Shown: piece by piece, positions 1 to 7,037 of the stretch
Layout of the letters: each line of letters starts with the position of its first letter
How positions within the stretch are numbered: position 1 is the stretch's first letter
From: Parapedobacter sp042666505
Lineage (GTDB): Bacteria; Bacteroidota; Bacteroidia; Sphingobacteriales; Sphingobacteriaceae
Length of the DNA stretch: 64,000 nucleotides
Direction: 5' to 3'
Assembly: GCF_042666505.1 (NCBI RefSeq)
Contig: NZ_JBHTDN010000001.1
Location: 1-64,000, forward strand
Translations under genes and position numbers: made by a program
Notes under the pieces: model-generated
Databases searched by the model: none
Told to the model about the DNA's origin: nothing
The model's input: the letters and a program-made list of their open reading frames with translations, nothing else

Positions 1-583
1 CACAGTCGGTAAGCTGCGTTTCATTCAACCATTGCAGATAATTGACATCGTGCACGTTAGCCGCCGTAATACCGAAATGAACAGGAACCCCCGAACGGGA
101 AATGACCAGCTGCATCTTGAACCCGTAATAATGCAGACGGTGGGAGGCATGGTATCCCCGGCTTGGATGCACCCCGGGATCCTCCCTGCAGATGGCTGCG
201 CGGTTCGCTCTTACGGGCTGGCAGACCGGCACGGGTATGGAATCCAGGATATACCGGTCCGCTGCCGGGTCGATAATCCGGGCGATGGAATCAGACACCC
301 ACGGAATGTACTTCTGCATCCTGCGTTTGCGCCTGTTGTAATTTGACCTATCCGGTAAATTGCTGAAATACTGCGGATAGTCGCTCTTTATCTTCCCGTA
401 CAGGTAATTTTCCGAATCGATCCCGAGCGCTTCGGATGTCAGGGAAAGGGCGATGATATCCAGGTCACTCATCCGGGGTTTGTTCCGGTAACGCTCCAGA
501 TTCCCGTCGGCATACAGGTATTTTGACAGAACAGATTTGCAAATCCGCCGTATCTTCTCGAAATTCGTCTTTAAGTTGTGCAT
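1..583 (-). CDS. IS982-family transposase, N-terminal part (runs off left edge)
   Basis: Read on the minus strand from an ATG at 583 there is an uninterrupted frame of 194 codons that continues beyond base 1. The translation begins MHNLKTNFEKIRRICKSVL and carries blocks typical of IS982 transposases: RNKPRMSDLDIIALSLT, IDSENYLYGKI, ILDSIPVPVCQ and YYGFKMQLVIS. In this DDE family the DSIPVPVC stretch holds the first catalytic Asp. The remaining catalytic residues and the left end of the element lie outside the window. A 104-aa plus-strand frame over the same bases is only its antisense shadow. Intactness of the whole element cannot be judged here. Confidence 0.9.
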   Translation of the reverse strand, partial: MHNLKTNFEKIRRICKSVLSKYLYADGNLERYRNKPRMSDLDIIALSLTSEALGIDSENYLYGKIKSDYPQYFSNLPDRSNYNRRKRRMQKYIPWVSDSIARIIDPAADRYILDSIPVPVCQPVRANRAAICREDPGVHPSRGYHASHRLHYYGFKMQLVISRSGVPVHFGITAANVHDVNYLQWLNETQLTDC

Positions 584-640
584 ATAGAAAAATGTGAGAA
601 ACTTTTCTAATATACTGAATTTCAGTATAATGCACAACTT
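573..640 (-). promoter_or_regulatory. Nested inverted repeats over the transposase start codon
   Basis: An 11-bp perfect inverted repeat (AAGTTGTGCAT at 573-583 and ATGCACAACTT at 630-640) encloses two further palindromes: TATACTGAA/TTCAGTATA at 611-629 with one central base, and TAGAAAA/TTTTCTA at 585-591/603-609. In a transcript entering from outside the element, the 11-bp stem would bury the transposase ATG. This is the layout other insertion sequences use to block expression from read-through transcription. The pairing is seen directly; the function is inferred. Confidence 0.55.
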
Positions 641-675
641 ATTTGTTAATTTAACTACCATAAACTATAACGCTC

Positions 676-1191
676 TCAAACCGCACAACGGGTATTGGTT
701 TTAATTCTTTCACTACCCGCATCTATATTGCCATATTTGTAGTAAACATACAGGTTTAGATTTTCATCATCCTTGTATTGGTCTTGGTTTAGTTCTCTAC
801 CCGGTACAACATCTATCTTGATTACATTACCGTCACTATCGGCATAGAACTCCAGGCCAATTGATACCTTTTGCTTTTTGACCTCGGCAACGTCCTTATA
901 TTTTTCGTAAAGAAAATCGTAAACGTTCTCATACATTTCCTTTAGTGTACCATTAGAACCAAAAGCATTACGCTTAAATGGCGAAACCAAATCAAAATCA
1001 AATTTGGTGTTGATAGCCGTGTTCTTAGCATAAGACCCCGAATTGAACGGAGAATACACATCACTTTCATACTTTTCTTCCAAGGCTTTCTTAACCTCAC
1101 TTTTCTTTTGGATATGTTTCTCCAGAAGTGTTTTTTCTTTGGTAATCTGATGTGTCTTAATTACCGACTCTAAATGTATACTTTTATCCAT
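676..1191 (-). pseudogene. CD-NTase-like nucleotidyltransferase, truncated by the insertion sequence
   Basis: The translation from the ATG at 1191 (MDKSIHLESVIKTHQITKEK) carries the nucleotidyltransferase signature SGSYAKNTAI followed by FDFDLVSPF, then a third acidic position in VIKIDVVPGRE. This is the G-S, D-x-D and later D pattern of the OAS/cGAS-like CD-NTase fold. Family members usually run to about 300 residues or more. Here the frame stops after about 171, and the last five residues (TRCAV) are encoded by the insertion-sequence end. An upstream start at 1239 would add 16 residues of unlikely composition. If functional once, it could have made a nucleotide second messenger as in CBASS defence, but no effector gene lies beside it within the window. 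The gene is AT-rich like its right-hand neighbours. Confidence 0.7.
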
Positions 1192-1268
1192 TTCTAATAG
1201 TTTTAAATTACAGATGCACCTATTTGCACCCAAAAACAAAGTTACAAAATATATTCCAAATTACAATT

Positions 1269-1427
1269 TTGTCAACCAATTTTGTCAATTGTCAGTTTTT
1301 GCTCAAAAAGTGACAAAATGGCTTTAATGAAGTTGTGTTAAATAACTGAAATTATGTCATAGTTACATTTTAAATTAGATAATTAACATTTGTATATTGT
1401 ATTTGTCAACCAAAGTGGTTATTTTTG
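1269..1427 (+). promoter_or_regulatory. Promoter and repeated operator of the XRE-ImmA/IrrE gene
   Basis: A Bacteroidota promoter is visible with TTG at 1397-1399, a 20-bp spacer and TATTTTTG at 1420-1427, 21 bp before the ATG. The 11-mer TTGTCAACCAA occurs twice (1269-1279 and 1403-1413). Related TTTTGTCA half-sites occur near 1281 and, inverted, near 1311. AACCA/TGGTT (1408-1412/1416-1420) forms a palindrome running into the -7 box. This suggests autorepression by the downstream XRE protein and control of the divergent nucleotidyltransferase gene from the same region. Confidence 0.6.
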
Positions 1428-1448
1428 TAGTATCAAAATCAAACAACA

Positions 1449-2513
1449 ATGGAAATGAAGGCGGTATTTGCAGAACGTTTTAAGTCAGCCCGTTTAATGA
1501 ATGGATTTTCATTGCAAGATTTGGCTGACGCATTAGACAATAAGTTATCTCGTCAGGCATTGCATCGTTACGAGAAAGGAGAAGTTATTCCCGATGCTGA
1601 AAAAATCAATATGCTTAGCAAGGCTTTAAAAGTAAGCGCTGATTACTTTTTCAGAACTACCAAAGTGGAACTAAGTGATGTCGAATACAGAAAGCTTAAT
1701 AAAATGCCACAAAAGGAGGCGGCTATTATAAATGAAAAGACTAAGGAATATATTTCACGTTATTTGGAATTGGAGGAGATTTTAGGGCTGCAGAATGAAT
1801 TTGAGCACCCTTTAAAGGACTTCCCTTTAGTTACTGAATATAAACAAGTAAATAAAGCTGCTGAAATTTTAAGAGAAAAATGGTTTTTAGGGAAAGGCCC
1901 GATTTTTAATATTGTTGAGCTTTTAGAAGACAAGAATATTAAGGTTGTAAAATTGGATGTGGCCGAAGATTTCGATGGGTTACAAACTTTCGTTAATGGG
2001 AGCATTCCAGTTGTTGCATATAATGTAAGAAAAGCAAACAAGCCCGACAGAATACGATTTACTTTACTTCACGAGCTCGCTCACTTGTTATTAAAGTTTG
2101 GTGATATAACTGAAAGGGAAAAAGAAACTTTATGCCATCAGTTTTCAGGGGCAATGTTACTGCCGGAAGAAACCATCAAAGCAGAGTTAGGGGCACATCG
2201 TAATAAGCTTTCCACTTTGGAATTAGGAAACATCAAAAAGCAGTATGGTATTTCAATGCAGGCTATCGTTATGAGAGCAAAAGCTTGCGGAATTATTAAC
2301 GACCATTATACTAAACAATTCTTTTTCTTTATGAAGCAAATGAATTGGAAAGTGGATGAACCGGTGGACTATCAGGGAGTAGAGGAAAGCAATCGTTTTG
2401 AGCAACTTTTGTTTAGAGCTTTAATTGAAGACCAGATTTCAATGTCGAAAGCGGCTTCATTATCTAATCAGTCTTTGGCTGAATTTAAAAAGGAACATCA
2501 ACCGATGTTTTAA
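1449..2513 (+). CDS. XRE-family regulator fused to ImmA/IrrE metallopeptidase domain
   Basis: This is a 354-residue protein. Residues ~8-70 form an XRE helix-turn-helix (SARLMNGFSLQDLADAL, then RQALHRYEKGEVIPD). The C-terminal half has the ImmA/IrrE zinc-peptidase signature FTLLHELAHLLLKFG (HExxH), followed by a downstream CHQFSGAMLLPEE helix. Such fusions (COG2856 type) act as repressors relieved by proteolysis in mobile elements, or as antitoxins. The next gene, 35 bp downstream on the same strand, encodes a PIN-fold protein, so an antitoxin role is likely. Codon composition is AT-rich, unlike the bulk of the window, suggesting transfer. Confidence 0.85.
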   Translation: MEMKAVFAERFKSARLMNGFSLQDLADALDNKLSRQALHRYEKGEVIPDAEKINMLSKALKVSADYFFRTTKVELSDVEYRKLNKMPQKEAAIINEKTKEYISRYLELEEILGLQNEFEHPLKDFPLVTEYKQVNKAAEILREKWFLGKGPIFNIVELLEDKNIKVVKLDVAEDFDGLQTFVNGSIPVVAYNVRKANKPDRIRFTLLHELAHLLLKFGDITEREKETLCHQFSGAMLLPEETIKAELGAHRNKLSTLELGNIKKQYGISMQAIVMRAKACGIINDHYTKQFFFFMKQMNWKVDEPVDYQGVEESNRFEQLLFRALIEDQISMSKAASLSNQSLAEFKKEHQPMF

Positions 2514-2548
2514 TATTAAAATTTATATGCCAAATCCTAGCTTAGGAA

Positions 2549-3061
2549 ATGAAAATCAAAATTGCTGTCACAGATGCTTGTATTTTTATAGACCTGTATG
2601 ATTTAGGTCTTGTTACCTCATTTTTCAACCTTGAGTTAGAGATACACACGACATCTGCTGTCTATTTTGAATTGTATGATGAACAGCAACAAGTTTTAAA
2701 GGCCTATCAATCAGTTGATAGGCTTATTGTTCATAATCTTACAGAAGAAGATTTTCTTCAAATCCATTCAGAATCTTACCCAAAATCTTTATCTGAAACA
2801 GATAAATCTGTTTTACACGTTGCCAATAAACTAAATGCTTGTGTATTGAGTAGTGATAAAACCGTTCGTAATTGTGCGAAGAATAAAGACATTGAATATC
2901 ACGGGATGATTTGGATTTTTGATAAGCTTGTAGAGACAAACATCCTCACAAAGAAAGATGCTGCTAACAAATTAAAACAGCTTGTAGCAACTAATTTCAT
3001 TTTCCAAAACAATAAACCTTTAGTTGACGAGATACAAAAGAGGCTAAAGCTTTGGTCTTAG
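2549..3061 (+). CDS. PIN-fold ribonuclease-like protein, probable toxin of the pair
   Basis: The 170-residue product shows the spaced acidic residues of a PIN nuclease: Asp in VTDACIFIDL near residue 8, Glu in SAVYFELYD near 40, Asp in SLSETDKSVLHVA near 90 and Asp in VLSSDKTVRN near 110. PIN toxins cleave RNA using bound metal ions. The gene is 35 bp downstream of the XRE-ImmA/IrrE gene. Makarova and co-workers predicted such pairs to be toxin-antitoxin systems. Toxicity is inferred, not shown. No terminator is evident after it. Confidence 0.75.
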   Translation: MKIKIAVTDACIFIDLYDLGLVTSFFNLELEIHTTSAVYFELYDEQQQVLKAYQSVDRLIVHNLTEEDFLQIHSESYPKSLSETDKSVLHVANKLNACVLSSDKTVRNCAKNKDIEYHGMIWIFDKLVETNILTKKDAANKLKQLVATNFIFQNNKPLVDEIQKRLKLWS

Positions 3062-3210
3062 CCTTCATAGCCACCAGATAGAAATATTGCTTTATGCAGG
3101 TAGAACCACACAAAACCAATGTTTCGCTCTGCATTCTAAAAACACTAAAAGAAAGACGAATCTAAATTTTGTATTAAAATGCCTGTATCTTATTTTTTGA
3201 ACGAAATATC

Positions 3211-3232
3211 CCCAGTACCCTCCCAGTACCCT
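3211..3232. repeat. Two exact 11-bp direct repeats (CCCAGTACCCT)
   Basis: CCCAGTACCCT occurs twice without a gap. A related GGTACCCTC lies at about 3452. On the minus strand the unit reads AGGGTACTGGG, sharing TACTGG at 11-bp spacing with the repeats beside the XRE gene at 4231. It lies in the otherwise featureless stretch 3062-3344. The role is unknown: either a binding site for the nearby XRE protein or arm sites of the mobile element. Confidence 0.5.
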
Positions 3233-3344
3233 CCAAAGGCGGTATAAAGTAGTTTAAACTAAATGATGTTTTTAAATTATTATATACATAATGTACTAAC
3301 AATCAATTTGTATTATGATATTTTATACTATTTTAAATTGCTTA

Positions 3345-3393
3345 GCTTTTGCATGGCATGCAAGAAGTCGTCGGTTCGAATCCGGTATCGTCT
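3345..3393 (+). other. 3' fragment of tRNA-Ala(GGC), probable att site
   Basis: The stretch contains an anticodon arm (TTTGC, loop ATGGCAT with anticodon GGC, GCAAG), a five-base variable region, a T arm (GTCGG-TTCGAAT-CCGGT) and the acceptor 3' strand ATCGTCT. No D arm or 5' acceptor strand precedes it: the upstream bases are AT-rich and unrelated. It is therefore not a tRNA gene but the kind of tRNA 3' end copied or retained when an integrative element recombines into a tRNA gene. It sits inside the AT-rich, IS-bearing island, which fits. Confidence 0.65.
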
Positions 3394-3599
3394 ATTTGAT
3401 TATCAAGTGTTTATGAAGAGCTCGCAAGTGCTTCTTTGCATCAATGCCCCCGGTACCCTCTTGGGGCTCAATAGGGGGGTAAAAAAGTCAGAGAGGTTTA
3501 TTCGATAAGAAGGAAGTTATCTGAATTCCCCGCATACAACTCTGGCAACGGATCCGATATCACCGAAACGTGAACCGGCTAAAAACATTCAAGCGGCAA

Positions 3600-3745
3600 A
3601 TGTATGGCAGATTGGGGTTTGATTGCTGAAAGCGTGTATTACGCTCGCCAACCGACATCCCTTCGATGGAGTTGGTGGTGTAGATCACCTTGCGGACATC
3701 CTCGTCCCATTCAAAGAATGCGGAGTGGTTGTGCCAGTCCTGGAG
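3600..3745 (-). pseudogene. IS256-type (Mutator-like) transposase remnant
   Basis: Minus-strand translation from about 3739 reads DWHNHSAFFEWDEDVRKVIY followed by TTNSIEG. This matches the conserved block of IS256 transposases in which a tryptophan-bearing segment precedes an IRKVIYTTNAIE motif. After IEG the frame departs from the family. No start or other conserved block surrounds it. It is a decayed fragment of under 150 bp and cannot be active. Confidence 0.65.
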
Positions 3746-3787
3746 ACCAAAGCTAGAAAAGATTACAGCCCGCGCTATTAAGTGTCT

Positions 3788-4231
3788 TTAACCTTTTAAT
3801 TTCTTCACCTCCTCAGCCAAATCACTCACAACCCTAGTCAAATCCAAAATGGCCTGCGTTTTTGTTTGGTCGTCTTCCAAAAGTTTTTCTAAAAGAGTGG
3901 TCAGTTTAGGACTTTCATTGAAAATTGGTTGATGATTTTGATGAGCAACTGCATGTTCCTTAAAATCATGATTATGTTGAATATTATAAATCGCATTGTC
4001 GTCATTAAAATTCTTGATGAATTCTACCGTGACGCCCAAAGCTTCGGCCAACTCTTCAAGAGTGGGTTCGTCAATAACCACCTGACTTTCAAACTCGGAA
4101 ATTTTTTGTTGAGAAAAATTGCTCGGACACATTTTACCGAGCGCTTCTTGTTTAATTCCCTGCATTCTACGAAGCTTCGCTATAACTTCTCCCTGTTTTA
4201 TTTTTCTTTCTTGTTGAAATACGACACTCAT
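3788..4231 (-). CDS. XRE-family transcriptional regulator
   Basis: The product has 147 residues. Residues ~12-75 form a helix-turn-helix domain (KQGEVIAKLRRMQGIKQEAL, then FSQQKISEFES and PTLEELAEALGV). The C-terminal part holds a His/Asn-rich linker and a terminal helix (VVSDLAEEVKKLKG) likely to be coiled. It starts at an ATG 21 bp from three tandem 11-bp repeats that probably are its operator, so it may repress itself and the divergent plus-strand promoter near 4302. It lies at the right border of the AT-rich island. Its regulatory target beyond that is unknown. Confidence 0.8.
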   Translation of the reverse strand: MSVVFQQERKIKQGEVIAKLRRMQGIKQEALGKMCPSNFSQQKISEFESQVVIDEPTLEELAEALGVTVEFIKNFNDDNAIYNIQHNHDFKEHAVAHQNHQPIFNESPKLTTLLEKLLEDDQTKTQAILDLTRVVSDLAEEVKKLKG

Positions 4232-4251
4232 AGATATAATACTTAAAACCC

Positions 4252-4309
4252 ACTGGTATTTTACTGGTACTTTACTGTTTTCTTGTGCGAAATTGGTTTC
4301 TTATCTTTG
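4252..4309. promoter_or_regulatory. Three tandem 11-bp operator repeats plus plus-strand promoter
   Basis: ACTGGTATTTT (4252-4262), ACTGGTACTTT (4263-4273) and ACTGTTTTCTT (4274-4284) follow one another without gaps, about one helical turn each, just upstream of the XRE gene. Immediately beyond lies a plus-strand TATCTTTG box (4302-4309), a consensus -7 element, with a possible TTG at 4283-4285 (short spacer of 16). A protein bound to the repeats would block both directions. Confidence 0.55.
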
Positions 4310-4445
4310 ACGTAAAGGTACAATTATTCGCCGACAAAACCACTTTTTAATATGATGTAATGGGTTTTTTCGAGGAGTATTATTTGTCTTTGCGAATTTA
4401 AACAATAGATTTGCTCCATCATTATAGGTGGTAGCACTTATGAGT

Positions 4446-4588
4446 CTTGTCAATGAAACCTGAGAATTTCGATTGGAACAAGACGATAAGTGGACAAACG
4501 CCCGTCAGCAATGGCGTGGCGTCCGCTTACTCGTTCCAAGGGCTTCTCAGGGCCTCATTGACAGGTAGGTTGGATGCCACGCCATTGC
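4446..4588 (+). other. Interleaved long inverted repeats in untranslated leader
   Basis: Two inverted repeats overlap here. One is imperfect, about 33 nt: 4446-4479 (TTGTCAATGA, CCTGAGAA, TTGGAAC) pairs with 4532-4566. The second is GCAATGGCGTGGC at 4508-4520 with its complement at 4576-4588, extendable to 17 bp with one mismatch. Because the second starts inside the loop of the first, the two cannot both form as simple nested stems. The stretch 4310-4729 has no convincing gene; a 60-codon frame (4447-4629) merely spans the repeats. It may be a structured leader of the metalloprotease operon or a decayed mobile element. Confidence 0.5.
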
Positions 4589-4729
4589 CGTTAATCTACA
4601 CCTATCTAAATAGACTCGTTAACCAATAACGAGTTATGAAAAAAAGTTTATTTCAGAATCTTATCAAAAGTCCTGTCTGATCTTAGACATAGACACCTGT
4701 AACCAATTTTACCAAAAACTAGATAATAA

Positions 4730-7030
4730 ATGAAGCGAATCTTGCACATAGGGGAGGGATATGTCCTTTCCAAACATAAACTTAAACACGCTTACATACA
4801 ATATATCAGCCTGTTGGCTGTCGCAACGATCATGTGTTTGGAAGCCCACGCACAGCGCCCCGAATCCTCGGGGCCTGTGTCGTTGGGCATTAAATCATTT
4901 ACAGAAATTGTTGCTTCCGATGCAAAATCCCAGTACGGCATGCTGGGCGTGCATGAGGTAGGAGGGAAGATCTATCTGGAGATTCCCGATTCACTCCTTG
5001 GCCGCGATATCCTTACGATAAACCGGATAGCCAAGGGATGGGCGGGCGACAAACCTTTCGATCCATTCTTAAATTTCATCGGTTTCAGTGGCGATCTCGC
5101 GAATGAAAGCCTATTCCGGTTCGATAGGGGATCGGGTGACGCCATCGTCATATATCCGCTCGATTATTCAAACCGGGTTCAGGCTGATGATGGTAAATTG
5201 GTGTTACCTGCCAATGCTGATGTTCTGCCCATCTTTCACAGCTTTCCGGTGCTTTGCCGCAACGGATCAGACGACGGATCACTGGTGGATGCCACGGAAT
5301 TCCTGTCCGGGGACAATACCATCATGACCTTTTCCGGTTCGCTGCGCCGCAAATTTAAGGTAGGAGCCATGCAGCCGCAGCATTCCTCGATTTCGGGTGT
5401 GGAGGTAACCGAAAGCAACCTGATAACCACCAGCATCAAAACCTATAGCTACAACAGCGAAACCGTCCGGTTGGGTATGCGAGCGGTTTGGTTTCTACTA
5501 CCCGCTACACCATATGAAATCCGGCAGCCCGACCACCGGGTGGGGTATTATACGCAGTCAGCGATAGACTACAGTAACGCCTATACGCCGCAGCAAAGCC
5601 TGCGGATGGTGAAACGGTGGCGCATGGAACCACGTCCGGAAGACCGGGAAGCCTATTTCCGGGGCGAACCGGTCGAACCCGCCAAACCGCTGGTCATCTA
5701 CATTGATCCGGCTATGCCCGAAGCGTGGGTACCCTACATGATACAGGGCATCAACGACTGGCAGCCCGCCTTTGAACAGGCGGGCTTCAAAAACGCCATC
5801 CATGGCGAACGCGTGCCCCCTGGAATGGAAAGCCGGATGGTGGGCGATGCGCGTTATCCGATGATCTGTTATAAACCGAGCCGCGTTCGGAATGCGACGA
5901 CTGAACTCGTCACCGATCCCCGCAGCGGGGAGATACTCAACGCGCATATTGCTTGGCACCATGGGCACATCCAAAATATCATCCAATGGCGGTACGTGAT
6001 GGCACCCCTGCACCAGCGATCGCTGCAGAATAACGAAACGGACACGGCGTTCATCGGAGCCATGATCCGGAAAACCATTGCCCATGAGGTGGGGCATGTA
6101 CTGGGACTCTTGCATAACTTCGGCGCGTCATCCACCGTACCGGTCGAACGGCTGCGTGAGCCCCAGTGGCTGGCCGAAAACCCTGTCAGCCCTTCTATCA
6201 TGGATTACGTGCGTGTGAATTACGTGGCCCAGCCGGAAGACAACGTGCCGCTTTCTGGAATCGTACCACGTCTCGGCCCGTATGATTATTGGGCAATCGA
6301 ATGGGGATACGGGCTACAGGGCCATGAAGAATGGATAACGGAAAAACTGACCGATCCGAACCTTTGGTACGGGCACCAGAGCCGGGTGGACGATCCGCGC
6401 TGCCAAGCTGAGGATCTGGGGGACGATCCGGTGGCAGCGGCTGGCTACGGAATCCGGAACCTGAAGCGGAACGCCCGGATTTTTCTGTCCGGCACACCCG
6501 GTGATCAGGAACCGGCCCCCGATATTACCGAAGCGTTATTATCGCAATACAGCTACTATGTGCGCCATGCAGTGGTTGCGTTTAATGGACCGCATGAAAA
6601 GAAAGCCGCCGCGCTTGCATTTCTGGCGGTTGAATTCTTTAAATGCCCGGATTGGTTGGTGTCATGTGGCGAACGGACGGCCGAAGTTGATGTCCCGACA
6701 CAGCTCGGAAAGCTTCAACGGGAGCAGCTTCCGATCCTGCTTACCTATCTGGCGGCGAAACGGGATACGCAACTGCTGCAGAACATGCTGGAAATGATCT
6801 TTACCGAAGCGGATACCACTGATGGCAATGCGTGGTACATCCTCCGGCTCCAACAGGCTTATGTCGCCGTCCTCAACCAATTGGAAGCCACGATGCCGTA
6901 TGAAAATTACCTGATCATAAAAATGATAAAGGATGTACTGGCAGACCGCCTTGACGCATTGCAGCCGGGTCATGTCGATCCGCTGACCCGGCTGCACCTG
7001 GAAAACCTGAAACTTAACTTAAAACCCTGA
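4730..7030 (+). CDS. Secreted zinc-dependent metalloprotease (DUF5117/DUF5118 type)
   Basis: The 766-residue protein starts with a signal peptide ending near CLEAHAQ. The catalytic motif IAHEVGHVLGLLHNFGAS (HExxHxxGxxH) lies near residue 450, with a Met-turn-like PSIMDYVRVNY after it, placing it in the metzincin-like group of Bacteroidota proteases with DUF5117/DUF5118/DUF4953 regions. It probably acts in the periplasm or at the surface. It is the first gene of a four-gene run with a thioredoxin-fold protein (7-bp gap), SusC and SusD, suggesting that it trims peptides handled by that transporter. The substrate is unknown. Confidence 0.85.
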   Translation: MKRILHIGEGYVLSKHKLKHAYIQYISLLAVATIMCLEAHAQRPESSGPVSLGIKSFTEIVASDAKSQYGMLGVHEVGGKIYLEIPDSLLGRDILTINRIAKGWAGDKPFDPFLNFIGFSGDLANESLFRFDRGSGDAIVIYPLDYSNRVQADDGKLVLPANADVLPIFHSFPVLCRNGSDDGSLVDATEFLSGDNTIMTFSGSLRRKFKVGAMQPQHSSISGVEVTESNLITTSIKTYSYNSETVRLGMRAVWFLLPATPYEIRQPDHRVGYYTQSAIDYSNAYTPQQSLRMVKRWRMEPRPEDREAYFRGEPVEPAKPLVIYIDPAMPEAWVPYMIQGINDWQPAFEQAGFKNAIHGERVPPGMESRMVGDARYPMICYKPSRVRNATTELVTDPRSGEILNAHIAWHHGHIQNIIQWRYVMAPLHQRSLQNNETDTAFIGAMIRKTIAHEVGHVLGLLHNFGASSTVPVERLREPQWLAENPVSPSIMDYVRVNYVAQPEDNVPLSGIVPRLGPYDYWAIEWGYGLQGHEEWITEKLTDPNLWYGHQSRVDDPRCQAEDLGDDPVAAAGYGIRNLKRNARIFLSGTPGDQEPAPDITEALLSQYSYYVRHAVVAFNGPHEKKAAALAFLAVEFFKCPDWLVSCGERTAEVDVPTQLGKLQREQLPILLTYLAAKRDTQLLQNMLEMIFTEADTTDGNAWYILRLQQAYVAVLNQLEATMPYENYLIIKMIKDVLADRLDALQPGHVDPLTRLHLENLKLNLKP

Positions 7031-7037
7031 TAGATCC

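Larger units (their letters stand above)
1..693 (-). mobile_element. IS982-type insertion sequence, 5' (transposase-start) end
   Basis: The element contains the transposase start and about 110 bp of upstream end sequence. The outer end is placed at about 693: read on the minus strand from there, the sequence begins ACCCGTTGTGCGG, which fits the ACCC-type termini I associate with IS982 elements. The interrupted nucleotidyltransferase frame loses its family character exactly there. The other terminus and the target duplication are off the window, so the boundary is an inference accurate to a few bases. Confidence 0.6.

Noticed and set aside
32..346. Plus-strand 104-codon frame at the left edge
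   Set aside because: It is the antisense shadow of the IS982-type transposase, which has clear family motifs on the minus strand.
3345..3393. Functional tRNA-Ala gene
   Set aside because: Only the anticodon arm, T arm and 3' acceptor strand are present; no D arm or 5' acceptor strand precedes them.
4447..4629. 60-codon plus-strand protein gene
   Set aside because: The frame simply spans the long inverted repeats and has no recognisable motif or start context.
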